From NCBI RefSeq assembly GCF_020042665.1, contig NZ_CP083376.1, positions 1,958,001 through 2,022,000 on the forward strand: a DNA stretch of 64,000 nt, given 5' to 3'. Below are positions 20,230 through 30,203 of the stretch, piece by piece (the first letter of the stretch is position 1; each line of letters opens with the position of its first letter). The DNA comes from Pseudoxanthomonas sp. X-1. Lineage in GTDB: Bacteria; Pseudomonadota; Gammaproteobacteria; Xanthomonadales; Xanthomonadaceae. Position numbers and translations under genes: made by a program. The notes beneath the pieces were generated by a model that saw nothing but the letters and a program-made list of their open reading frames with translations, made no database searches and was not told the DNA's origin.

Positions 20230-21525
20230 TCACCACAGCGCGTCGCGCAGCTTGTACCAGCTCATCGCCGCCACCAGCAGCGGCGTGCGCAGCGCCTGGC
20301 CGCCGGGGAAGGGCGCGTGCCGGATTTTGGCGAACAGGTCCAGGCGGGCGGACTGGCCGGCGATGGCCTCGGCGATCAGCCTGCCGGCCAGGCCGGTGGC
20401 GACCACGCCGTGGCCGGAGAAGCCCTGCGCGAAGTACAGGTTGGGCTGCAGGCGGCCCCAGTGCGGGGCGCGGTTGCGCGAGATGTCCACCAGGCCGCCC
20501 CAGACGTGGTCCAGTGCCACTTCGCCCAGCTGCGGGAACACCCCGGCGATGCGCCGACACATGATCGCCGTGAGATCGCGCGGGGGGCGCCCGGAGTAAC
20601 TGGCGCGTCCGCCGAACAGCAGGCGGTGGTCGTGGCTGAGGCGATAGTAGTCCAGCGCCCAGGCGGTGTCGGCCACGGCCATGTCGTTGCCGATCAGCGC
20701 GCGGGCGCGTTCCTCGCCCAGCGGGGCGGTGGCGGCGATGTAGGTGCCGACCGGCATGATCCGCGCCTCGAGTTCCGGGGCGATGCCGTGCAGCAGGGCG
20801 TTGCCGGCGAGCACGCCGAAGTCGCAGTGCACCTGCCCGCGCGCGGTCTCGAATACCGGTCGCGCGCCGCGCCGCAGGCGAATCACCGCGCTGGTCTCGA
20901 AGATGCGCACGCCAGCGTCCAGGGCCGCGCGCCCCAGGCCCAGCGCATAGGCCAGCGGATGCAGGTGACCGCTGATCGGATCGTAGAGCGCGCCCAGGTA
21001 GCGCTCGCTGGCCAGGGTGTCGCGCAGGCGGTTGCGGTCCCACCACTGCACCGGATGGTCGTAGTGGGTGTGGAAGCGCTCGACCATGGCCCGCACCTCG
21101 CGTTGCTGGCGGGCTTTCAGCGGCACGGTCGCATGGCCGGGACGCCAGTGCGCCTGGATGCCGTGCCGGTCCAGGCGCGCGTGCAGCCAGGCCAGGCCTT
21201 CGCGCGACAGATCGAACATGCGCCGCGCATCCTCCAGGCCCACCAGTGCCTCGAGCTTCTCCTCGCCGCAGCCGAACCCGACGATGGCCTGGCCGCCGTT
21301 GCGGCCCGAGGCGCCCCAGCCGATCCGCTGCGCCTCCAGCACCACGACGCGATGGCCGGCCTCGGCCAGCTCCAGCGCGGCGGCCAGGCCGGTGTAGCCG
21401 GCGCCGAGGATGCAGACATCGCAGTCCACGCGCCCTTCGAGCGCGGGCTGGGCGGGCAGGGGCGTGGTGCTGGCCGCGTACCAGCTGTCGGGGGAGGCGC
21501 CGGGCGTGCCGGGCTCAGACCGCAC
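20230..21525 (-). CDS. puuB: Gamma-glutamylputrescine oxidase-type FAD oxidoreductase
   Basis: A 431-residue DAO-fold flavoenzyme that matches PuuB from end to end: CDVCILGAGYTGLAAALELAEAGH, QRIGWGASGRNGGQ, YDPISGHLHPLAYALGLGRAA, ALDYYRLSHDHRLLFGG and FAQGFSGHGVVATGLAGRLIAEA. It would oxidise gamma-glutamylputrescine to the aldehyde with release of ammonia and H2O2. The GTG at 21525 overlaps the end of the upstream ligase gene by 11 bases and was chosen over a long non-homologous N-terminal extension. It forms a leftward operon with that ligase. Confidence 0.9.
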   Translation of the reverse strand: MRSEPGTPGASPDSWYAASTTPLPAQPALEGRVDCDVCILGAGYTGLAAALELAEAGHRVVVLEAQRIGWGASGRNGGQAIVGFGCGEEKLEALVGLEDARRMFDLSREGLAWLHARLDRHGIQAHWRPGHATVPLKARQQREVRAMVERFHTHYDHPVQWWDRNRLRDTLASERYLGALYDPISGHLHPLAYALGLGRAALDAGVRIFETSAVIRLRRGARPVFETARGQVHCDFGVLAGNALLHGIAPELEARIMPVGTYIAATAPLGEERARALIGNDMAVADTAWALDYYRLSHDHRLLFGGRASYSGRPPRDLTAIMCRRIAGVFPQLGEVALDHVWGGLVDISRNRAPHWGRLQPNLYFAQGFSGHGVVATGLAGRLIAEAIAGQSARLDLFAKIRHAPFPGGQALRTPLLVAAMSWYKLRDALW

Positions 21526-22879
21526 GCAGGTACCAGGCGTAGTCCAGGTCGGTGACCTGGGTGTCGAAGCTGCGCTGCTCCTTGCGTTTCTGCTGGCCGT
21601 AGATGTGGCGGAAGCGTTCGCCGAAATGTTCGGCGATGAAGGCGCTGCCCAGGAAATCCTCGATCGAACCCCGCCAGTGCGGGCTGTGCTGCTCGGTCTG
21701 GGCATAGGCATTGCCGACGATCGGCGGGCCGGGATCGAGCCGCTGGTCCAGCCCGTGCAGCATCCCGGCCAGCACCGCGGCGCAGGCTAGGTAGACATTG
21801 GCGTCGGCGCCGGCGATGCGGTGCTCGATGCGCGTGTTGGCCGCATCGCTGTGCGGGATGCGCATGGCCACGGTGCGGTTGTTGTAGCCCCAGCTGCGGC
21901 CCAGCGGGACGAAGGCGTTGGGCACGTAGCGGCGGTAGCTGTTGGCGTGCGGGGCGAACAGCAGCATGGTGTCGGCCGCGCTGGCCTGCAGGCCGCCGAT
22001 GGCGTGCAGCAGGGCCGCGGCCGGCGCCTGCGCGGTGCCGGCGAAGGCATTACGCCCCTGCGCGTCGAGCAGGCTCACGTGCACGTGCAGGCCGCTGCCG
22101 GCCTGGTCGACCAAGGGCTTGGCCATGAAGCTGGCCTGCAGGCCTCGGGCCTGGGCCACGGCCTTGATCGCGCGCTTGAGCATCACCGCGTCGTCGCAGG
22201 CCTGCAGCGCATCGGCGCGATGCTTGAGGTTGATCTCGAACTGGCCCGGCGCGTACTCGGCCACGGCCGTGTCGGCGGGGATGTCCTGTGCGCGGCACAC
22301 GGCCGCCACCGCGTCGATGAAATCGCGGTTGTCGTCCAGGTCCTCCATCGAATAGACCTGCGTGCTCGTGTTGCGTGCGCCGGTGTTGGGGTTGACCGCC
22401 GGCTGCGGGCGGCCGTGGACATCGGGCAGGCGATCGAACAGGTAGAACTCCAGCTCGATGGCCACCACCGGGGTCAGGCCGAGGTTGGCGAAGCGCTGCG
22501 CCACCCGGCCCAGCACCTGCCGCGGATTGGCCTCGAACAGGCCGCCGGCGCCGTCTTCCATCGCCAGCAGCAGCTGCGCGGTGGGGCGCGGCGTCCACGG
22601 CACCGGCCGCAGGGAGCCGGGCACGGGCCGGCAGATGCGGTCCTCGTCGCCGATGTCGTAGCCCAGGCCGGTTTCCTCGACGGTGTTGCCGGTGATGTCG
22701 GTGGCGATCAGCGACATCGGCAGGCAGATGCCATCGGCGAACACCTTGTCCAGCGCCTGGCGCGTGACACGCTTGCCGCGCAGCAGGCCGTTCATGTCCG
22801 GCAGCAGCAGGTCGATGGCCTCCAGGTCCGGCAGGGCGGCCAGGGTGGCGGCGTCGCGGGCGTCGGACAGGGCGGTCAT
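21515..22879 (-). CDS. Glutamine synthetase-like gamma-glutamylpolyamine ligase (paralogue 1)
   Basis: A 454-residue enzyme of the glutamine synthetase superfamily, PuuA-like branch. It shows LLPDMNGLLRGKRV at the N-terminus, the metal-binding IELEFYLFD and AEYAPGQFEINLKH segments, MAKPLVDQAGSGLHVHVSLLD, and NRTVAMRIP with EHRIAGADANVY at the active site. It would join glutamate to putrescine or another amine using ATP. It is co-directional and overlapping with puuB and divergent from puuD. A second paralogue at 23830 may differ in amine preference. True glutamine synthetase is unlikely from context and sequence. Confidence 0.87.
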   Translation of the reverse strand: MTALSDARDAATLAALPDLEAIDLLLPDMNGLLRGKRVTRQALDKVFADGICLPMSLIATDITGNTVEETGLGYDIGDEDRICRPVPGSLRPVPWTPRPTAQLLLAMEDGAGGLFEANPRQVLGRVAQRFANLGLTPVVAIELEFYLFDRLPDVHGRPQPAVNPNTGARNTSTQVYSMEDLDDNRDFIDAVAAVCRAQDIPADTAVAEYAPGQFEINLKHRADALQACDDAVMLKRAIKAVAQARGLQASFMAKPLVDQAGSGLHVHVSLLDAQGRNAFAGTAQAPAAALLHAIGGLQASAADTMLLFAPHANSYRRYVPNAFVPLGRSWGYNNRTVAMRIPHSDAANTRIEHRIAGADANVYLACAAVLAGMLHGLDQRLDPGPPIVGNAYAQTEQHSPHWRGSIEDFLGSAFIAEHFGERFRHIYGQQKRKEQRSFDTQVTDLDYAWYLRAV

Positions 22880-23068
22880 GGTGGACTCGTTGCGGCGTTG
22901 CAGACAGCCTATCAGGCGTCCGCGCTGTCAAGAATACTCAACGCCCCGTTCGCCGACGGGCATGGATCGGGCCTGCACGAGCGCTGAGATGCCCGGTGCG
23001 CAGGGTGCGTGTTGTAAAAATAAAACGGTCACGCTACGTTGCCCCCACGCCAAAGGAGCCTGTCCTGC
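22880..23068. promoter_or_regulatory. Divergent control region of the putrescine locus
   Basis: This 189-bp spacer lies between the leftward ligase-puuB operon and the rightward puuD operon. It holds TGTCAAGAATACTCAAC (22926-22942) and GTTGTAAAA (23011-23019), both close to elements in the spacer of the XRE-cupin regulator (12489-12616). These are candidate operators for a PuuR-like repressor. A ribosome-binding site AAAGGAG (23052-23058) precedes puuD. Confidence 0.55.
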
Positions 23069-23833
23069 ATGGCCAGACCGCCGCGGGTCGGTGTGCCGAC
23101 CGACCGCAGACCGATCGGATCGCATCCCTCGCTGACGGTGGGCGAGAAGTATCTGCGGGCGGTGGTCGATGGCGCCGGCTGCGTGCCGCTGCTGTGGCCC
23201 TCGCTGGTGCCGGCGCTGCCGGTGGAGGTGCTGCTGGATACCGTCGACGGCCTGCTGCTGACCGGCGCGGTCAGCAACATCGAGCCGCATCACTATTCCG
23301 ATGAGCCCAGCTGGGAAGGCAACCCGCACGACGCGGCACGCGACGGCACCACGCTGCCGCTGGTGCGTGCGGCGCTGGCGGCCGGCGTGCCGGTGCTGGC
23401 GATCTGCCGCGGCTTCCAGGAGGTCAATGTCGCCCTGGGCGGCACACTGCACCAGCAGGTGCACGCGGTGCCGGGGCTGATGGACCATCGCGAGGACACG
23501 ACTGCGCCACTGGACGCGCAGTACGGCCCGGCCCATCCGGTGACGCTGGCGCCGGGCGGGCTGCTGGCGTCCTTCGGCGAGGACGCGCCGTGGGTCAACT
23601 CACTGCACGGCCAGGGCGTGCGCCGGCTGGCCGAGGGCCTGGTGGTCGAGGCGACCGCGCCCGATGGCCTGATCGAGGCCTTCCGCCACCAGGGCGAGAG
23701 CTTCCTGCTCGGCGTGCAGTGGCATCCGGAGTGGCGGGTCACCGAGCACCCGTTCTACGCCGCCATCTTCCGCACCTTCGGCCATGCCTGCCGCGCCCGT
23801 GCCGCCCGCCGCCAGGAGGCGGCCTTCGCATGA
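23069..23833 (+). CDS. puuD: Gamma-glutamyl-gamma-aminobutyrate hydrolase
   Basis: A 254-residue class I glutamine amidotransferase-like hydrolase that releases GABA and glutamate from gamma-glutamyl-GABA. The nucleophile is Cys113 in AICRGFQEVNVALGGTLHQ, and the His/Glu pair is in LGVQWHPEW. DGLLLTGAVSNIEPHHY is the usual family segment. The ATG at 23069 follows an AAAGGAG. It is the first gene of the rightward operon and overlaps the next by four bases (ATGA, 23830-23833). Confidence 0.93.
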   Translation: MARPPRVGVPTDRRPIGSHPSLTVGEKYLRAVVDGAGCVPLLWPSLVPALPVEVLLDTVDGLLLTGAVSNIEPHHYSDEPSWEGNPHDAARDGTTLPLVRAALAAGVPVLAICRGFQEVNVALGGTLHQQVHAVPGLMDHREDTTAPLDAQYGPAHPVTLAPGGLLASFGEDAPWVNSLHGQGVRRLAEGLVVEATAPDGLIEAFRHQGESFLLGVQWHPEWRVTEHPFYAAIFRTFGHACRARAARRQEAAFA

Positions 23834-25215
23834 GCCGCCGCCAGACCCGATCCGATCCGCCGGCCGAGCCGGCCGACAACTCGCTGCGCCGCTGGCTCAA
23901 GGAGCGGCGCATCACCGAGGTCGAGTGCCTGGTGCCGGACATCACCGGCATCGCGCGCGGCAAGATCATCCCGGCCGACAAGTTCAGCCACGACTACGGC
24001 ACGCGCCTGCCCGAGGGCATCTTCGCCACCACCGTCACCGGCGACTATCCGGACGACTATTACGAACTGACCAGTCCCTCGGACTCGGACATGTTCCTGC
24101 GCCCGGACCCGGGCACGGTGCGCATGGTGCCGTGGGCGGCCGATCCCACCGCGCAGGTCATCCACGACTGCTGGACCAAGGACGGCGAGCCGCACGACCT
24201 GGCCCCGCGCAACGTGCTGCGGCGCGTGCTCAAGGCCTACGAGGAGGCCGGCCTGCAGCCGGTGGTGGCGCCGGAGCTGGAGTTCTTCCTGGTGCAGAAG
24301 AACACCGACCCGGACTTCCCGCTGCTGCCGCCGGCCGGGCGCTCGGGCCGGCCGGAGACCGCGCGCCAGTCGTATTCGATCGATGCGGTCAATGAATTCG
24401 ACCCGATCCTGGACCTGATGTACGACTACTGCGACGCGATGGAGCTGGACGTGGACACGCTGATCCACGAATCCGGCGCGGCGCAGCTGGAGGTCAACTT
24501 CACCCACGCCGACGCGCTCAGCCGCGCCGATCAGGTCTTCCTGTTCAAGCGCACCATGCGCGAGGCCGCGCTGCGCCATGGGATCTACGCCACCTTCCTG
24601 GCCAAGCCGATGGAGAACGAGCCCGGCAGCGCCATGCACATCCACCAGAGCCTGCTGGATCGCAGGACCGGCGCCAACGTGTTCGCCGGCAAAGAGGTGG
24701 GCAAGGAGCGCAAGACCTTCCTGCATTACATGGGCGGGTTGCAGAAATACGCGCCGATGACCATGGCCTTCTTCGCGCCCAACGTGAATTCCTACCGGCG
24801 CCTGGCCATCGGCCAGGTCGCGCCGATCAACGTGCAGTGGGGCTACGACAACCGCACCTGCGGCCTGCGCGTGCCCAAGGACAGCCTGGAGAACACCCGC
24901 GTGGAGAGCCGCTTCGCCGGCTCCGACGCCAATCCGTACCTGGCGATGGCCGCGACCCTGGCCTGCGGCCTGCTGGGGCTGCAGGAGAAGCTGCAGCCGA
25001 CCAGACCGCTGGCCAGCAGCGCGCAGGACATCGGCTTCGAGCTGCCGCGCTCGCTGGGCGAGGCGCTGGACGAACTGGAGGGCTGTGCGCCGCTGCGCGC
25101 GCTGCTGGGCGAGCGCTTCGTGCGCGCCTACATCTCGGTCAAGCGCAAGGAGTACGAGACCTTCTTCCGGGTGATCAGTTCGTGGGAGCGGGAGTTCCTG
25201 CTGTTGAATGTTTAG
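23830..25215 (+). CDS. puuA: Gamma-glutamylputrescine synthetase-like ligase (paralogue 2)
   Basis: A 461-residue PuuA-type member of the glutamine synthetase superfamily. Visible motifs are ECLVPDITGIARGKIIPADKF, the catalytic ELEFFLVQK, QLEVNFTHADAL, MENEPGSAMHIHQSLLD, NSYRRLAIGQVAPINVQWGYDNRT and ESRFAGSDANPYLAMAA. It would start the gamma-glutamylated putrescine pathway by ligating putrescine to glutamate at the cost of ATP. It is translationally coupled to puuD. The 172 bp behind it hold one copy of the dispersed inverted repeat and no gene. Confidence 0.9.
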   Translation: MSRRQTRSDPPAEPADNSLRRWLKERRITEVECLVPDITGIARGKIIPADKFSHDYGTRLPEGIFATTVTGDYPDDYYELTSPSDSDMFLRPDPGTVRMVPWAADPTAQVIHDCWTKDGEPHDLAPRNVLRRVLKAYEEAGLQPVVAPELEFFLVQKNTDPDFPLLPPAGRSGRPETARQSYSIDAVNEFDPILDLMYDYCDAMELDVDTLIHESGAAQLEVNFTHADALSRADQVFLFKRTMREAALRHGIYATFLAKPMENEPGSAMHIHQSLLDRRTGANVFAGKEVGKERKTFLHYMGGLQKYAPMTMAFFAPNVNSYRRLAIGQVAPINVQWGYDNRTCGLRVPKDSLENTRVESRFAGSDANPYLAMAATLACGLLGLQEKLQPTRPLASSAQDIGFELPRSLGEALDELEGCAPLRALLGERFVRAYISVKRKEYETFFRVISSWEREFLLLNV

Positions 25216-25277
25216 GCACTTGTTGTGCAACGGCGCTGTGGACCGGTCCTTCGAGCGCCGCTGGCAATCCTTTTATC

Positions 25278-25303
25278 GTCGGTCCCGCGAACGCGGGAAA
25301 CGG
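25278..25303. repeat. Short dispersed inverted repeat (copy 2 of 5)
   Basis: TCCCGCG-AAC-GCGGGA, between the PuuA-type gene and the transaminase gene; same family as 11028, 38411, 55016 and 61812. Confidence 0.65.
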
Positions 25304-25387
25304 CGGAGCCTGTAGCCATCGAAAGCCGAGAACAGAAGCGAAAGCAAGGGCAGCAACCAACGCGCAACAAGCGAGAGACAAGCACCG

Positions 25388-26752
25388 ATGGACCCCCATG
25401 ACACCCGCCTCCTGCAGGACCTCGATGCCGCCCACCACCTGCATCCGTTCAACGACAACGCCGCGCTGGCCGCCAGGGGCACGCGCATCCTGACCCGGGG
25501 CGAGGGCTGCTATGTCTGGGATGCGCAGGGCAACAAGCTGCTCGACGCCTTCGCCGGGCTGTGGTGCGTCAACATCGGCTATGGCCGCGCCGAGCTGGGC
25601 CGGGCCGCCGCGCGGCAGATGGAGCAGCTGGCCTACTACAACAGCTTCTTCCAGTGCACCACCGAGCCGACCATCCGCTTGGCCGCCAAGCTGGCCGAGC
25701 TGACGCCGCACGACCTGGACCACGCCTTCTTCGTCAACTCCGGCTCCGAGGCCAACGACACCATCCTGCGCCTGGTGCGGCACTTCTGGGCGGTGCAGGA
25801 CCAGCCGCGCAAGACCATCTTCATCGGCCGCCACGACGGCTACCACGGCACCACCGTGGCCGGCGCCAGCCTGGGCGGGATGAAGGGCATGCACGGGCAG
25901 GGTGGCCTGCCGATCCCGGACATCGTCCACATCGATCCGCCGTTCTGGTTCTTCGATGGCGGCGAGCTGTCCGAGGACGAGTACGGCCTGCTCGCCGCGC
26001 GCCGGCTGGAGGACAAGATCCTCGAGCTGGGGCCCGAGCGCGTGGCGGCCTTCATCGGCGAGCCGGTGATGGGCGCGATCGGCGTGTACATCCCGCCGCG
26101 CACCTACTGGCCGGAAATCGAGCGCATCTGCCGTCAGTACGACGTGTTGCTGGTGGCCGACGAGGTGATCTGCGGTTTCGGCCGCACCGGGGAATGGTTC
26201 GGCGCGCAGACCTTCGGCTTCCGTCCCGACGTGATGACCATCGCCAAGGGCATCACCTCCGGCTACATCCCGCTGGGCGCGGCCATGTTCGGCGACCGCG
26301 TGGCCGGCGTGCTCAAGGCGCAGGGCGGCGAGCTGGCGCACGGGGCCACCTACTCGGGCCATCCGGTGTGCGCGGCGGTGGCCCTGGAGAACCTGCGCAT
26401 CCTGCAGGAGGAACGGATCGTCGAGACCGCGCGCGACGAGATCGCGCCGTATCTGGCCCAGCGCTGGGCGCAGCTGGGCGAGCACCGGCTGGTCGGCCAG
26501 GCGCGCATCGTGGGCCTGATGGGCGCCCTCGAGCTGGTCCCGCACAAGGGCAGGCGCACAAGGTTCGACGAGCGCGGTAGAGTGGGGGCGCTGTGTCGCG
26601 ACAACGCGTTGCGCCATGGGCTCATCCTGCGCGCCACCCATGATGCGATGCTGCTTTCTCCGCCGCTGGTGATCGACCGCGCGCAGGTGGACGAGCTGTT
26701 CGACAAGGCCTGGAAGGCATTGGAGGACACCGCCACGGCGCTTGGCATCTGA
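25388..26752 (+). CDS. Class III aminotransferase, putrescine:pyruvate (SpuC) type
   Basis: A 454-residue PLP transaminase. It has LHPFNDNAALAARGTRIL at the N-terminus, FAGLWCVNIGYGRAEL, the PLP lysine in MTIAKGITSGYIPLG, DEVICGFGRTGEWFG and THDAMLLSPPLVI at the end. This is the group that includes SpuC, which moves an amino group from putrescine or similar diamines to pyruvate. Its place between puuA and the PotF-type binding protein supports a polyamine role. Together with PuuAB it would give two parallel routes for putrescine breakdown. The substrate is inferred from family and context. Confidence 0.88.
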   Translation: MDPHDTRLLQDLDAAHHLHPFNDNAALAARGTRILTRGEGCYVWDAQGNKLLDAFAGLWCVNIGYGRAELGRAAARQMEQLAYYNSFFQCTTEPTIRLAAKLAELTPHDLDHAFFVNSGSEANDTILRLVRHFWAVQDQPRKTIFIGRHDGYHGTTVAGASLGGMKGMHGQGGLPIPDIVHIDPPFWFFDGGELSEDEYGLLAARRLEDKILELGPERVAAFIGEPVMGAIGVYIPPRTYWPEIERICRQYDVLLVADEVICGFGRTGEWFGAQTFGFRPDVMTIAKGITSGYIPLGAAMFGDRVAGVLKAQGGELAHGATYSGHPVCAAVALENLRILQEERIVETARDEIAPYLAQRWAQLGEHRLVGQARIVGLMGALELVPHKGRRTRFDERGRVGALCRDNALRHGLILRATHDAMLLSPPLVIDRAQVDELFDKAWKALEDTATALGI

Positions 26753-26861
26753 GCAGGGCGCACGCCCGCCGCGCAGGCGCCGGCGGGCGCCCGCGGCACG
26801 CGACCATGCAGTGCACTTCCCGACCCACGACCGCCCCGGCGGACCAGCCTGGAGAGATGCG

Positions 26862-27986
26862 ATGAAGTTGAGAATGTTCGGAGTGACGATGGCGGTGGCC
26901 AGCCTGGCCGCGTGCGGTGGGGGCGGCGACGCGGCGCCGTCGGGTGAGGCCGGCGCCAAGTCCAAGAACGTCAACGTCTACAACTGGTCCGACTACATCG
27001 CCCCGGATACCAACGCCAACTTCGAGAAGGCCACCGGCATCTCGGTGACCTACGACGTGTTCGACGGCAACGAGGTGCTGGAGGCCAAGCTGCTGGCCGG
27101 TTCCAGCGGCTACGACGTGGTAGTGCCCACGCTCAACTTCCTCGGGCGCCAGATCCAGGCCGGCGTGTTCCAGCCGCTGGACAAGGCCAGGATCCCGAAC
27201 CTGGCCAATCTCGATCCGCAGATGATGCAGAAGATCGCCAAGCAGGATCCCGGCAACCAGTACGCCGTGCCCTACATGTGGGGCACCACCGGCATCGGCT
27301 ACAACGTGGACAAGGTCAAGGCCATCTTCGGTACCACCGATGTCACCAACAGCTGGGACCTGGTGTTCAAGCCGGAGAACATCGCCAAGCTCAAGGACTG
27401 CGGCGTGACCTTCCTGGATACGCCGTCCGAGCTGGTCCCCATCGCCCTCAACTACCTGGGGCAGGACCCCAACAGCACCGACCCGCAGGTCATCGACAAG
27501 GCTGGCGCGCTGCTCAGGACCATCCGCCCGTACATCGGCCAGTTCCATTCCTCTTCGTACATCGATGCGCTGGCCAATGGCGATACCTGCCTGGTGGTGG
27601 GCTGGTCGGGCGATGTGATCCAGGCGCGCGACCGCGCGGCCGAGGCCGGCAACAACGTCCACATCGCCTATTCGATCCCCAAGGAAGGCGCGCCGCTGTG
27701 GTTCGACATGCTGGCCATTCCCAAGGACGCCAGGAATGTCGACAACGCCTACGCCTACATCAACTACCTGCTCGATCCGAAGGTGATGGCGGCCAACTCG
27801 GACTTCATCAGCTATCCCAACGCCGTACCCAAGGCCAAGGCGCTGATGGACAAGGCCATCACCTCCGATCCGACGATCTATCCGCCGCCGGAGGTGGAGG
27901 CCAAGCTGTTCACCTTCGCCATCATCCCGCCGGACGTGGACAAGCAGTACACCCGGCTCTGGACCGAACTGAAGAGCGGCAGATAG
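26862..27986 (+). CDS. potF: Polyamine ABC transporter substrate-binding lipoprotein (PotF-like)
   Basis: A 374-residue binding protein with a lipoprotein signal (MKLRMFGVTMAVASLAAC; lipobox LAAC), so it is tethered at the outer face of the inner membrane. The mature part opens with VNVYNWSDYIAPDTNANFEKATGI and continues with FDGNEVLEAKLLAGSSGYDVVVPT, typical of PotF/PotD. MWGTTGIGYNVDKV and the late INYLLDPKVMA segment follow. It should bind putrescine or a related polyamine for the PotGHI transporter encoded next. The ATG at 26862 follows GGAGAG. Confidence 0.93.
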   Translation: MKLRMFGVTMAVASLAACGGGGDAAPSGEAGAKSKNVNVYNWSDYIAPDTNANFEKATGISVTYDVFDGNEVLEAKLLAGSSGYDVVVPTLNFLGRQIQAGVFQPLDKARIPNLANLDPQMMQKIAKQDPGNQYAVPYMWGTTGIGYNVDKVKAIFGTTDVTNSWDLVFKPENIAKLKDCGVTFLDTPSELVPIALNYLGQDPNSTDPQVIDKAGALLRTIRPYIGQFHSSSYIDALANGDTCLVVGWSGDVIQARDRAAEAGNNVHIAYSIPKEGAPLWFDMLAIPKDARNVDNAYAYINYLLDPKVMAANSDFISYPNAVPKAKALMDKAITSDPTIYPPPEVEAKLFTFAIIPPDVDKQYTRLWTELKSGR

Positions 27987-28113
27987 GCGGCGGTGCCGGC
28001 GGCCCGTCGGACCGCCCGCGTCCGCGCCGGCTGCGTGCAAGGCAGCGAACGCCCGCACCATCCACCTCGGCGCCCGCGTCATGCAGGCGCCGACAGCGAC
28101 GAAAGGGAGCGAC

Positions 28114-29252
<1,139 letters not shown>

Positions 29253-29256
<4 letters not shown>

Positions 29257-30203
29257 GCGCGCCGGCCTGGTTGACGCGGCTGCGCGAACTGACGCCCGGA
29301 CCACGCTGGGGCGTGATCGGCCTGCCGTACCTGTGGATGCTGGTGTTCTTCGCCGTCCCGTTCCTGATCGTGCTGAAGATCTCCTTCGCGCGGCTGGCCA
29401 TCGCCATGCCGCCGTATACGCCGATCCTGGACATGGACGGCGCGCAGGTCGCGCTCACGCTCAACCTGTCCAACTACCTGCAGCTGGGCGCCTTGCAGAA
29501 CGGCTATATCGCTGCTTATCTCAGTTCGCTGAAGATCGCCGCCATCGCCACGCTGCTGACGCTGCTGGTGGGCTACCCGATGGCCCATGCCATCGCGCGA
29601 CTGCCGCCGGCCGCGCGCCACGTCGCCATGATGCTGGTGGTGCTGCCGTCGTGGACCTCGTTCCTGATCCGCGTCTACGCCTGGATCGGCCTGCTCAAGA
29701 GCAGCGGGCCGGTCGGGCGGCTGCTGGAGAGGCTCGGCGTGATCGATGCGCTGCAGGCGATGGGCTGGATCGAGGGCCGGCAGATCCTGTACACGCCGCT
29801 GGCGGCCTACATCGGCATCGTCTACTGCTATCTGCCGTTCATGGTGCTGCCGCTGTACACCAACCTGGTCAAGCACGACCCACGCCTGCTCGAAGCGGCC
29901 TACGACCTCGGCGCGCGGCCGTGGAAGGCGTTCCTGCGCATCACCCTGCCGCTGTCGCGCGCCGGCATCGTCGCCGGCTGCATGCTGGTGATGATCCCGG
30001 CGGTGGGCGAGTTCGTGATTCCCGAACTGCTCGGCGGCCCGGACACGCTGATGATCGGCCGGGTGCTGTGGAACGAGTTCTTCGCCAACCGCGACTGGCC
30101 GCTGGCCTCGGCGGTGGCCATTGCGATGCTGGTGCTGCTGATGATCCCGATTCTGATCTTCAACCGGGTCCAGCAGCGGCAGATCGAAGGCAGGCTGACG
30201 TGA
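29253..30203 (+). CDS. potH: Polyamine ABC transporter permease (PotH-like)
   Basis: A 316-residue inner-membrane permease with about six transmembrane segments. It opens with GLPYLWMLVFFAVPFLIVLKISFA and keeps the EAAYDLGARPWKAFLRITLPLSRAGI loop that contacts the ATPase. The GEFVIPELLGGPDTLMIGRVLWNEFF segment is characteristic of PotB/PotH. It overlaps potG and potI by four bases each, so the three are translated as a coupled set. Confidence 0.94.

Noticed and set aside
21515..25215. Ordinary glutamine synthetase (glnA) for either ligase
   Set aside because: N-terminal and active-site segments and the puuB/puuD context fit gamma-glutamylamine ligases better.
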